A DNA stretch of 34,390 nucleotides. Source: Pararhodospirillum oryzae. GTDB taxonomy: Bacteria; Pseudomonadota; Alphaproteobacteria; Rhodospirillales; Rhodospirillaceae. The stretch spans positions 1 to 34,390 of the forward strand of contig NZ_BJZO01000046.1 in assembly GCF_007992075.1 (NCBI RefSeq), in the 5' to 3' direction. Positions 1 to 7,132 of the stretch are shown piece after piece. Made by a program: the position numbers and the translations under genes. The notes under the pieces were generated by a model. That model was not told the DNA's origin and searched no databases. It saw only the letters and a program-made list of their open reading frames with translations. How positions within the stretch are numbered: position 1 is the stretch's first letter; each line of letters begins with the position of its first letter.

Positions 1-108
1 AAAACGCGTGCGCGCGCGACCCGTCCGCCCGGGCTTTCGAGGCGCCCTAAAGGCGTGCGCCGCGCCCGCCGGGTCCGCATGGGGGCGTGTGGCCTGGTCT
101 TGCGAGGC

Positions 109-127
109 TGTAACGCATCGTGTTACA
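109..127 (+). promoter_or_regulatory. HigA-type operator and probable higBA promoter
   Basis: An inverted repeat TGTAAC-N7-GTTACA lies directly in front of higB. A possible -35 (TTGCGA, 100-105) sits 16-17 bases before a possible -10 inside the right half-site (TTACAC, 123-128). This places the operator over the -10, as expected for autorepression by a HigA-family antitoxin. The start site would then fall close to the ATG at 135, so the higB message could be leaderless. The repeat is seen; the promoter boxes and repression are inferred. Confidence 0.5.
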
Positions 128-134
128 CATGCTC

Positions 135-410
135 ATGATCCGGAGTTTCCGCAACAAGCCTCTGAAGGCTCTTTTCATTGATGGCACGACGGCCAAGGTT
201 GCCCCTGATCTGCACGCGCGATGTCTCGTCATCCTTGATGCCTTGGACGCGGCGACGCGCCCCGAGGACATGAATGTTCCAGGGTGGCGGTTCCACGGGT
301 TGCAGGGAAAGCCGAAACGCTGGACCGTCCACGTCAATGGCCCCTGGTGCATCACCTTCGAGTGGGAGGACGGGGACGCCTTCCGCGTCGATCTGGAAAA
401 TTACCACTGA
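135..410 (+). CDS. higB: HigB/RelE-family toxin, mRNA interferase
   Basis: A 91-residue protein starting MIRSFRNKPLKALF, the typical opening of HigB-like toxins of the RelE/ParE superfamily. It ends with the family pattern of a W-x-V beta strand, then ITFEWEDGDAFRVDLENYH. Known members cut mRNA on the ribosome and are neutralised by the HigA antitoxin, encoded 12 bases downstream. The ATG at 135 is preferred because family members start at this point; an in-frame ATG at 129 and a GTG at 120 would add a few residues, and none has a clear ribosome binding site. The toxin-before-antitoxin order is the usual one for higBA. Activity is inferred from family membership. Confidence 0.88.
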   Translation: MIRSFRNKPLKALFIDGTTAKVAPDLHARCLVILDALDAATRPEDMNVPGWRFHGLQGKPKRWTVHVNGPWCITFEWEDGDAFRVDLENYH

Positions 411-422
411 AGGATCCCCCAC

Positions 423-749
423 ATGATCGACGACGACGTGATCACCGACCGCCCCAAACGCTGCCCGACCCATCCGGGCGTGATCTTGAGAGACAGCGTT
501 CTCCCTTCCCTGCGCATGAGCGTGACGGACGCGGCCCGGGAGTTGGGGGTTACCCGGCAGACGCTGCACCGGGTCATGTCTGGGGACATATCGGTTTCCC
601 CCGCGATGGCCGTCCGCCTTGGGAAGTGGTGCGGGAATGGGCCCGCCCTGTGGCTGAGGATGCAACAGGCGCACGACTTATGGCGTGCCGAACAGGCGCT
701 TGGGGATGCGTTGAAGGAAATCCCATCGCACGGCGTCGCGGCTGAGTGA
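423..749 (+). CDS. higA: HigA-family antitoxin, XRE-type transcriptional regulator
   Basis: A 108-residue DNA-binding protein with the HigA signature HPGVILRDSVLP near residues 17-28 and a helix-turn-helix at about residues 33-55 (VTDAARELGVTRQTLHRVMSG). The motif LGKWCGNGPALWLRMQQAHDLW is also typical of the VapI/HigA group. It should bind HigB and repress the operon through the inverted repeat at 109-127. It follows higB by 12 bases, with an AAGGA ribosome binding site, so the pair is one transcript. No transposon or integrase is visible beside the pair. Confidence 0.92.
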   Translation: MIDDDVITDRPKRCPTHPGVILRDSVLPSLRMSVTDAARELGVTRQTLHRVMSGDISVSPAMAVRLGKWCGNGPALWLRMQQAHDLWRAEQALGDALKEIPSHGVAAE

Positions 750-770
750 CCAATTAGTGCTGGTACGGGT

Positions 771-786
771 CAGGGGCCGGCCCCTG
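771..786. repeat. 16-base perfect palindrome after higA
   Basis: CAGGGGCCGGCCCCTG is a perfect palindrome 22 bases after the higA stop. It can form a GC-only stem but has no T-run, so it could be a weak or Rho-assisted transcript end for higBA, or a protein-binding site. Confidence 0.4.
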
Positions 787-903
787 ATGCAACGCTCCCT
801 TCCATCGACTCCAAGCCGCTGCACGGTGATGGGTAAAATGATGGGTATGGCTCTCTGGTCGGCGAAAAAATCGTTCAATTTGAATTGGATGCATAAGTCG
901 ATG

Positions 904-962
904 GGCGGACACCCTCTCCGCCAATGCAGTGTCCGCCGTGGATCGCGATTTTCGCGGCGGAC
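904..962. repeat. Nested, mutually exclusive inverted repeats upstream of a terminator
   Basis: GGCGGACAC at 904-912 pairs perfectly with GTGTCCGCC at 929-937. The same central segment can instead pair with CGGCGGAC at 955-962. Two alternative hairpins followed 8 bases later by the terminator at 971-1008 look like an attenuator or the body of a small RNA. No protein-coding ORF with a believable composition covers the stretch. Confidence 0.4.
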
Positions 963-970
963 CGGGAATG

Positions 971-1008
971 AAAACGCCCCTGGGAGCTTCCTCCCCGGGG
1001 CGTTTTTT
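971..1008 (+). terminator. Strong Rho-independent terminator
   Basis: AAAACGCCCC, an inner GGGAG...CTCCC stem, then GGGGCGTTTTTT forms a long GC-rich hairpin ending in a run of six T. The A-run on the 5' side makes it potentially bidirectional. It ends whatever is transcribed across 750-970: the tail of higBA or a separate small RNA. Confidence 0.8.
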
Positions 1009-1303
1009 CGTGCCCGGCTGATCCGTTCCGAGGCCGGGCCTTTCACGCCTTCGTCCGCTTTCCCGTCTCCCCCTGTCTTGCGCCGGTGCCGCGTGTTTTC
1101 ACGGGGGCCCTCTGTCGGCGTGTGTTGCTTGCGTCCGAATCGGATCGGGGAGGCATGGGGAGGCCGCGCCGGTCTTCCCGCCGATCCGCAGCGGGGCGCG
1201 GCTTATAAGGGATTTTCCTGGAAAGAGAGTGCGTATAACGGCTGTTTTCCGGGAATGCGCGGACGGGACTTGCCCGCCATGGTAATCCATTTAAATAAGT
1301 CTA

Positions 1304-1332
1304 TTGTAGGGCGTGACTGTTGGGGCTAAGGT
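1304..1332 (+). promoter_or_regulatory. Candidate promoter for the protease-srf-tag locus
   Basis: TTGTAG (1304-1309), 17 bases, TAAGGT (1327-1332) is the best sigma70-like pair with a sensible leader before the first gene of the locus. It matches consensus at only three of six positions in each box. The rest of 1009-1378 shows no gene, only AT-richer sequence from about 1210 onward. The first gene has a strong GGGGGGAGG ribosome binding site at about 1362-1370. Confidence 0.25.
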
Positions 1333-1378
1333 TTGATCGTCATGGAGTGGGGTATGTTATAAGGGGGGAGGTAGTATC

Positions 1379-2596
1379 ATGGTGGATGGCGAGGAAAGTA
1401 GGGCCAGCCATAATGAACGTCCACCCAATAGGGGGGATTTGGAAAACAATTCCCCTGTCAAAACATCATATCGACCATGGATTGGCGTTTCCATCGCTTG
1501 TATTGTCGCGGCGGTTATTCTTGTTCTTCTTTTGATTCCTGGCGTTCTTTTGTATCCGGAAACGGCCCTTGACGACGGCCGCCTGGTTCAGCTGCAACGG
1601 GAATCCAACCAGGCCCTGGAGCAACGCATCAAGGAGTTGCGTTCCCTGACCAAGGAGGCGGTTTGCCGTCGCGAAGGCCAGGTGTTCGCGCCCAGCGGGG
1701 ACGGGGTCAGTCTTTCGCCCGTGCCGGGGGGAGGCGATCCTTCCCTCGCGTCGCCGGCGGCGTTGCCCGCGCCGCCCGAGGTTCTGTCGCCGGGGGCGGA
1801 GGCCGGGACCCTTGTCTCGCTGATGGATCAGACCACGGCCTTGATTCTGGTGGCCAGCGCCGATGGGCAATCCCTGGGCATGGGCAGTGGCTTTTTCGTC
1901 GGTCCGGGTTTGCTGCTGACCAACCGCCACGTGGTGGAAAATAGCGACGGGACCGTGGTGGTCCTCAATAAAAAAGTCGGCCATCCCCTTCGGGCCACGG
2001 TGAAAAGCGCCACCGAGTCCTCGGATCCGGGAGGCCCGGATTTCGCCCTGATCGACGTTCCCGAGGCCCGGGCCCTTCCCACTCTTTCCTTCTCGACCAC
2101 GGCCGAGCGGATGCAAGCGGTGATCGCCGCCGGTTTCCCCTCGCTGGTGACGGAAACCGACGAGGCCTTTCGGGCCCTGTTGAACGGAGACGCCCATCAG
2201 ATTCCCGAGGTCTCGTTCACCGAGGGCATCGTGACCGCGCGCCAAAACGAAGGAGGGACCGCCATTCTCCTTCATAGCGCGGCGATTTCTCCGGGCAACA
2301 GTGGCGGGCCGCTGATTGATCTGTGCGGCCGGGTGGTTGGCATCAACACCTTCGTCCGCGCCGAGGAAACCTACCGTCGCATGAATTATGCGCTGGGGGC
2401 GCAGGCCGCCACGGCCTTCATGGCGGCGAACGGCGTGACGCCTCGCGAGGTCTCCACGCCATGCCAGCCCGCCGCGCCCGCCGCGCCCGTCGCGCCCGCC
2501 GCTTCCGCTCCCCCTCCCGCGTCCGCCCCTCCCGGGGCTTCCGCTCCGCCCCCCGCTTCGGCAACGCCGGAGCGGGCTTCTCCGGGGGGTAAGTAA
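1379..2596 (+). CDS. Membrane-anchored trypsin-like (S1C/HtrA-type) serine protease
   Basis: A 405-residue protein with a cytoplasmic N-terminus, one membrane segment (about residues 34-58), a short coiled coil (about 66-92) and a trypsin-like domain from about residue 143 to 350. The catalytic triad is visible: His184 in TNRHVV, Asp221 in DFALID and Ser308 in SPGNSGGPL. No PDZ domain follows; instead a Pro/Ala-rich tail (about 360-405) could thread through peptidoglycan. Topology puts the protease in the periplasm. It opens the locus and ends 5 bases before srfA, so it belongs to the same transcript. A role in processing or activating locus partners is inference. The start has a strong ribosome binding site. 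Confidence 0.85.
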   Translation: MVDGEESRASHNERPPNRGDLENNSPVKTSYRPWIGVSIACIVAAVILVLLLIPGVLLYPETALDDGRLVQLQRESNQALEQRIKELRSLTKEAVCRREGQVFAPSGDGVSLSPVPGGGDPSLASPAALPAPPEVLSPGAEAGTLVSLMDQTTALILVASADGQSLGMGSGFFVGPGLLLTNRHVVENSDGTVVVLNKKVGHPLRATVKSATESSDPGGPDFALIDVPEARALPTLSFSTTAERMQAVIAAGFPSLVTETDEAFRALLNGDAHQIPEVSFTEGIVTARQNEGGTAILLHSAAISPGNSGGPLIDLCGRVVGINTFVRAEETYRRMNYALGAQAATAFMAANGVTPREVSTPCQPAAPAAPVAPAASAPPPASAPPGASAPPPASATPERASPGGK

Positions 2597-2601
2597 AATC
2601 C

Positions 2602-3996
2602 ATGGCGCGCCAGGTCATCGCTGAAACCTCGCTGAATGGCCTGCGTCCGGTGGGAGTGGGACATCGCCGGACCCTGGAAGCCTGGGACCAGATCACCGCC
2701 TTCGTTCAGCGCGATTCCGCCCTGGGCCCGGTTCACGCCGCCTTGTTCGCCGAGCCGGTCGTGGATGAGGACGGCCGCATCGGGTGGTACGCCGAACAGG
2801 GCCCCGACGACGAGGTGACGAGGCTTGAGCGTCCCGCGCCCGGCGAGCCTCTTCCCGCCGCGTTTGAACGGGCCGACGCCTTGGTGCGCGACATCCGCGA
2901 GCGGGCCGAGGCTCTCAAGGCGTCCCCAAGGGAAAACGAGCGCCGGATGGGGGATACCCTGCTGGGGGCGCTGATGATGCCCGCGCCCGGCATGCTGTAT
3001 GCCGTGGGCGGGCGGCCCGTCCTGGTGAACTGGGGGACCTTGAACGACGTGCCCGACCCGCCGCTGGGCGTTTTGGAAGAGCTGTTGCGCCCCGCGCCCG
3101 TGCAGGCCCCCCCGCCGCCGCCGCCGCCCGTGGGGCCAGCGGAACCCGTTGCCGCTGGCCCCGCCGAACCCGTGGCCGTGACGCCGGCGCGGGCGCTCCC
3201 CCGGCGGGGATGCTTGTGGGCACTGCTGTGGCTGTTGTTCGCGGCGCTGGTCCTGGCCATCCTGGCGTTGTTGATTCGGGGATGCGGTCTTGGGCTGGGG
3301 CCACACCTGCCGTTTTTGTCGTACTGCGCCCGGTCGGTGGCCGAGGAAACGCCTTGGCGGGCCGAGCAGCGGCGCGCGGTCGATCTCCAGGCGGAAATCG
3401 ATCGCCTGGAAGCCCAGATGCGGAGCCTTCCCGCGTGTCCGGCTCCGCCACCGCCGCCGGAACCTCCCCCCGCCCCCGAACCCGACCCCACGCCCGCGCC
3501 GCCTCCGCCTCCGCCCCCGGCCCCGCCCGAGGTCACGCCGCCTGCCACGCCTCCGGCTCCACCCCCGGACACCAGCGAGTTCGACCGTCGCCGCAGCGAG
3601 GCCGGTGGCGCCACCGGGGATGTCACCGTTACCTTGATCTGGAATGGCGACGCGGATCTTGACTTGTGGGTGCGGTGTCCAAACGGTCGGTTCATCAATT
3701 TCGAAACAAAAAGAGCATGCGGGGGCCAACTGGACGTGGACGCCAATCGGGACCCCAGGAATCTGCGCGCGCAGCCGGTTGAGAACATTTTCTGGTCCGC
3801 TGGCCGGGACCGGCCGTCGGGAATCTACGTGGTGGCGGTGTATAATTACGATGGCCGCTCGGCCGGGCGTTCTCCGGTTCCTTTCAAGGTGCAGGTCAAG
3901 CAAGGCGGAACGACCAAGGAGTACAAGGGGCAGGTTCCCAAGAATAATGAAATGTTGATCGTGACCGAGGTCGTCATTGAAGGGCGTTCTCGTTGA
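2602..3996 (+). CDS. srfA: SrfA-family protein: inner-membrane protein with proline-rich periplasmic stalk
   Basis: A 464-residue protein that I assign to the SrfA family from its N-terminal region and its place directly before srfB. Residues 1-165 form a cytoplasmic domain. Residues 168-200 are rich in Pro. A membrane segment spans about 203-226. A short coiled coil (about 253-275) and a second long Pro-rich stalk (about 280-322) follow. A compact C-terminal beta domain (about 338-460) has the pattern NGDADLDLWV, CGGQLDVDANRD and SGIYVVAVYNY, resembling YfaP/DUF2135-like extracytoplasmic domains with acidic, possibly metal-binding loops. In Salmonella, srfABC were named as an SsrB-regulated operon; the biochemical role is unclear. 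The SrfA label is less certain than SrfB and SrfC. Confidence 0.65.
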   Translation: MARQVIAETSLNGLRPVGVGHRRTLEAWDQITAFVQRDSALGPVHAALFAEPVVDEDGRIGWYAEQGPDDEVTRLERPAPGEPLPAAFERADALVRDIRERAEALKASPRENERRMGDTLLGALMMPAPGMLYAVGGRPVLVNWGTLNDVPDPPLGVLEELLRPAPVQAPPPPPPPVGPAEPVAAGPAEPVAVTPARALPRRGCLWALLWLLFAALVLAILALLIRGCGLGLGPHLPFLSYCARSVAEETPWRAEQRRAVDLQAEIDRLEAQMRSLPACPAPPPPPEPPPAPEPDPTPAPPPPPPPAPPEVTPPATPPAPPPDTSEFDRRRSEAGGATGDVTVTLIWNGDADLDLWVRCPNGRFINFETKRACGGQLDVDANRDPRNLRAQPVENIFWSAGRDRPSGIYVVAVYNYDGRSAGRSPVPFKVQVKQGGTTKEYKGQVPKNNEMLIVTEVVIEGRSR

Positions 3997-4048
3997 AGGG
4001 TCATGACCGCGACGGAAGAGGAGGGGGGATCCCCTGAGGAAAAATACG

Positions 4049-7000
4049 ATGCTCAAGAAATTGGTCGATTTTCCGGATGTTATTACTCTTGTTCCGAACA
4101 GCGGTATTCAAATGTTGGATTTCGGGATCAATGCATCCCAGTCCTCCCTCAGCAGCCTGACCCGGTCCTTCTGGCCTGAACACGCGCAGGAAATCGAGGA
4201 AGACGGGCGCCGGAAAATCGTGCTGCATCCCGTCGAGGAGCGCGAAACGGGGCCCTTCTATCGCGATGAGCAGTATCCCAACGGCCGGGCGGCCCCCCCG
4301 GACGACATCAATGTGTATGGTCCGCGCAACGCGCTCGCGGTGTTCAATGGCGAATGGTTGCCGGCACCGGTCCTGCGCGTCCGTCATGGCGCGAGCAATG
4401 GGCGGATGTCCTATGACGTGGGGCCCATGGGGTGGGCGCGGGTGCGGGTCGCGGCCCTGGAGACCCCCGACGAGGCCGGCAATACCCATCGGGTGACGCT
4501 GGCCGTGGATACCACGCTGGGCCCGGCCCGGCGCCGGGCCGGCCCCGAGGATGGCTCCGGGCGCGACGCCCAGCCCTATCTTGCCCCCGAGCCGCGCGAC
4601 GCCACGGATCCCATCGAGTTCCAGTACGTTTCCAGCCCATACGAGATCATGTTCTTCCTTGAGGCCAAGGCGATCCGCCGTTGGATCAAGGATCGTTTCC
4701 TGGCCTGCCTGTCGCGCGTGCGCAAGCGCGCGATGACCGAAGACGACATCGACCCCGGCGAATACTGGGCCCAGTACATCGTGCTGCTGGAAGCCATCAG
4801 CGCGGGCTGCAAGGTCCCCCGGCTCAAGCTGATCGACACCCTTTCAGACCCGAAATCCCTTCAGCCGGTGGGGGTCGATCTTGTCATCGACGTTGGCAAC
4901 AGCCGGACGTGCGGGATTTTGATCGAGAAGGGGCGCGGCGACAAACTAAGCGAAATCAGCCACGCGATCCGGCTTGAGCTGCGCGATCTCACCCGGACCG
5001 AACGCGCCTACGTCGAGCCTTTCGCGACCTGGCTGGAGTTCTCGCCCGCCCGGTTTGGCAGCTATGCGCACGCGCGGCGGACCAGCCAGCAAAACGCCTT
5101 CTGGTGGCCCAGCCTGATCCGGGTTGGCCCCGAGGCGGCGTGGCTGGCCTCGTTGTCGGATGGCACGGAGGGAGTCACGGGCCTGTCGAGCCCCAAGCGG
5201 TACTTGTGGGACACCAGCGCGCGCATCCAGGCCTGGGCCAACACGCGCGGCCTCACGCCCGCCGGCGAGGATCCGCCCGAGATCAAGGGCCCGATGACCG
5301 CCGAGCTGACCGAGGAGGGCGAACTGGTCGGCAAGGGCGACGCCATGGTGGGCACGTCGATCCGCTATTCCCGTAGTTCCCTTTACACGCTGATGCTGGT
5401 GGAACTGCTGTCGCATGCCCTCATGCAGATCAACTCACCCGCCTTGCGCTACCAGCGGGCCGACCGCGACGTGCCCCGGCGCCTGGATACCTTGATCCTG
5501 ACCTTGCCCTCGGCCACCCCGCTTGCCGAACGAAAGCTGCTGCAGCGGCGCGCGCGCGAGGCCTGGGAACTGCTGGCCCGGATCATGCGCTGGGAGGAGG
5601 GGGATCCGTTGCATTCCGTGCCCAAGCTCCGTTTGGAGTGGGACGAGGCAACGTGCACTCATCTTGTGTATTTGTATAATGAAATCAATTTTAAATACAA
5701 AGGAATGCCCGGGGAGTTCTTCCGGCGCCGGGGGCAGGGGCGCACGGGGGAGCGCGGCAAACCCGCGTTGCGCATTGCCAGCATCGATATCGGCGGGGGA
5801 ACCACCGACCTCATGATCATCGAACACGAGGTCGAGGGCCAGAGCATGGTCCATCCCCATCAGCTGTTTCGCGAAGGGTTCCGTCTGGCCGGGGATGACA
5901 TCGTCAAGACCGTTGTCGAGACCGTGGTGCTGCCCGCCGTGGGCGCGGCCCTGAAGGCGCGCGGGGTGTCCTTGCCCGAAAGCCTGCTGTCCGATCTGTT
6001 CGGGGGCGACCGCGAGGGCATGGCCCAGCAGGAAAGGACCTTGCGGGTCAACTTCTCGACCCAGGTCCTGGTCCCCCTGGCCTTGGCCCTGCTGGCGGCC
6101 TACGAAGCCACGGAGGGCCGGCGCGTTGCCGCCGATGTCGATATCCCGGTGGCGGCGCTGCTGGAGGAGCGGCCGCCGCAGCCACCGGTTCGGGCCTATC
6201 TGGAAACAGCGGCCCGCCGGCGCGGGGGGGAAGACTTCCATCTGGAAGACGTGACGCTTGTCATGCGGCCGGCCCAGATGGCCGGCATCGTGGGATCGGT
6301 GATCGGCGGCATGCTTGATGATCTGTGCGACATCGTCCGGCACTACCAGTGCGATCTTCTTCTTCTTTCCGGACGGCCGTCGCGTTTGCCCCTGGTGCAA
6401 GAGCGCATCCACGGCAACCTTCCGCTGGCGCCCTCGCGGGTGATCGCCATGCACCGCTACGAGGTTCTCAACTGGTATCCCTTCCGGTCGAGCGATTTCC
6501 GGATCACGGACCCCAAGACCACGGCGGTGGTCGGGGCCTTGCTGTGCTTGCTGTGCGAGGGGCGCTCGCCTGGGTTCTATATGAAGTCAAGCGAGATCCG
6601 CATGAAATCAACGGCCCGGTATATCGGGGTCATGGATCAGCGTGGCGAAATCAACAAGGAAAACGAGCGGCTGAAAAACATCAATCTGGATAACCAGGGG
6701 GGCGGCAATAACGAATTCATTGTTGAGATGGAGCGCCCCACGTTCCTTGGTTTTCGTCAATTGCCTCTGGTTCGCTGGCGGACATCGCCTTTGTATTTCT
6801 TGTCATTCAAAAACCCGGATCGTTTATCCGGGGCTTTGACCTTGCCTATTTCCGTCAGGTTGCAGGGGGAAACCGTGGAAGAAGGCGCGGACCAAACCAA
6901 GATGGAAGACTTCAAGGTCGTGGAAGCCGTCGATGCGAATGGAAGGAACTGCAAGCATGAAATCTCTTTTCGTTTGCAAACCCTTTGGCTCGAAGGTGCT

Positions 7001-7054
7001 TCCGAAGGGGGATACTGGCTCGACACGGGCGTTTTTCAGACGTTGAGGCATTGA
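4049..7054 (+). CDS. srfB: SrfB-family protein with actin/Hsp70-like ATPase motifs
   Basis: A 1001-residue cytoplasmic protein of the normal SrfB length, with the family opening (MLKKLVDFPDVITLVPNSGIQMLDF). It carries the ASKHA (actin/Hsp70/sugar kinase) nucleotide-binding signs: phosphate-1 motif around Asp281 (DLVIDVGNSRTCGILIE), phosphate-2 motif around Asp580 (IDIGGGTTDLMI) and an adenosine-type motif LLLLSGRPS at about 770-778. ATP binding is therefore likely, though I know of no demonstrated activity. No signal peptide or membrane segment is seen. A GAGGA ribosome binding site precedes the ATG, 52 bases after srfA. Short AT-rich patches (for example 5660-5705) break the otherwise GC-rich coding sequence. 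Confidence 0.88.
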   Translation: MLKKLVDFPDVITLVPNSGIQMLDFGINASQSSLSSLTRSFWPEHAQEIEEDGRRKIVLHPVEERETGPFYRDEQYPNGRAAPPDDINVYGPRNALAVFNGEWLPAPVLRVRHGASNGRMSYDVGPMGWARVRVAALETPDEAGNTHRVTLAVDTTLGPARRRAGPEDGSGRDAQPYLAPEPRDATDPIEFQYVSSPYEIMFFLEAKAIRRWIKDRFLACLSRVRKRAMTEDDIDPGEYWAQYIVLLEAISAGCKVPRLKLIDTLSDPKSLQPVGVDLVIDVGNSRTCGILIEKGRGDKLSEISHAIRLELRDLTRTERAYVEPFATWLEFSPARFGSYAHARRTSQQNAFWWPSLIRVGPEAAWLASLSDGTEGVTGLSSPKRYLWDTSARIQAWANTRGLTPAGEDPPEIKGPMTAELTEEGELVGKGDAMVGTSIRYSRSSLYTLMLVELLSHALMQINSPALRYQRADRDVPRRLDTLILTLPSATPLAERKLLQRRAREAWELLARIMRWEEGDPLHSVPKLRLEWDEATCTHLVYLYNEINFKYKGMPGEFFRRRGQGRTGERGKPALRIASIDIGGGTTDLMIIEHEVEGQSMVHPHQLFREGFRLAGDDIVKTVVETVVLPAVGAALKARGVSLPESLLSDLFGGDREGMAQQERTLRVNFSTQVLVPLALALLAAYEATEGRRVAADVDIPVAALLEERPPQPPVRAYLETAARRRGGEDFHLEDVTLVMRPAQMAGIVGSVIGGMLDDLCDIVRHYQCDLLLLSGRPSRLPLVQERIHGNLPLAPSRVIAMHRYEVLNWYPFRSSDFRITDPKTTAVVGALLCLLCEGRSPGFYMKSSEIRMKSTARYIGVMDQRGEINKENERLKNINLDNQGGGNNEFIVEMERPTFLGFRQLPLVRWRTSPLYFLSFKNPDRLSGALTLPISVRLQGETVEEGADQTKMEDFKVVEAVDANGRNCKHEISFRLQTLWLEGASEGGYWLDTGVFQTLRH

Positions 7055-7132
7055 TTCCGGCGGTTTTTTCTGATGGGAACGGAGGGAAATGAGCCTTCGT
7101 GACCCGGGATCGGACGAGGAAGGAAGACACGC

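Noticed and set aside
757-1329. A 190-codon plus-strand frame after higA
   Set aside because: It runs straight through the strong terminator and inverted repeats, has no ribosome binding site and no domain.
2386-4056. Long minus-strand open frame opposite srfA
   Set aside because: Arg/Gly/Pro-rich shadow caused by the proline-rich stalks of the protease and srfA.
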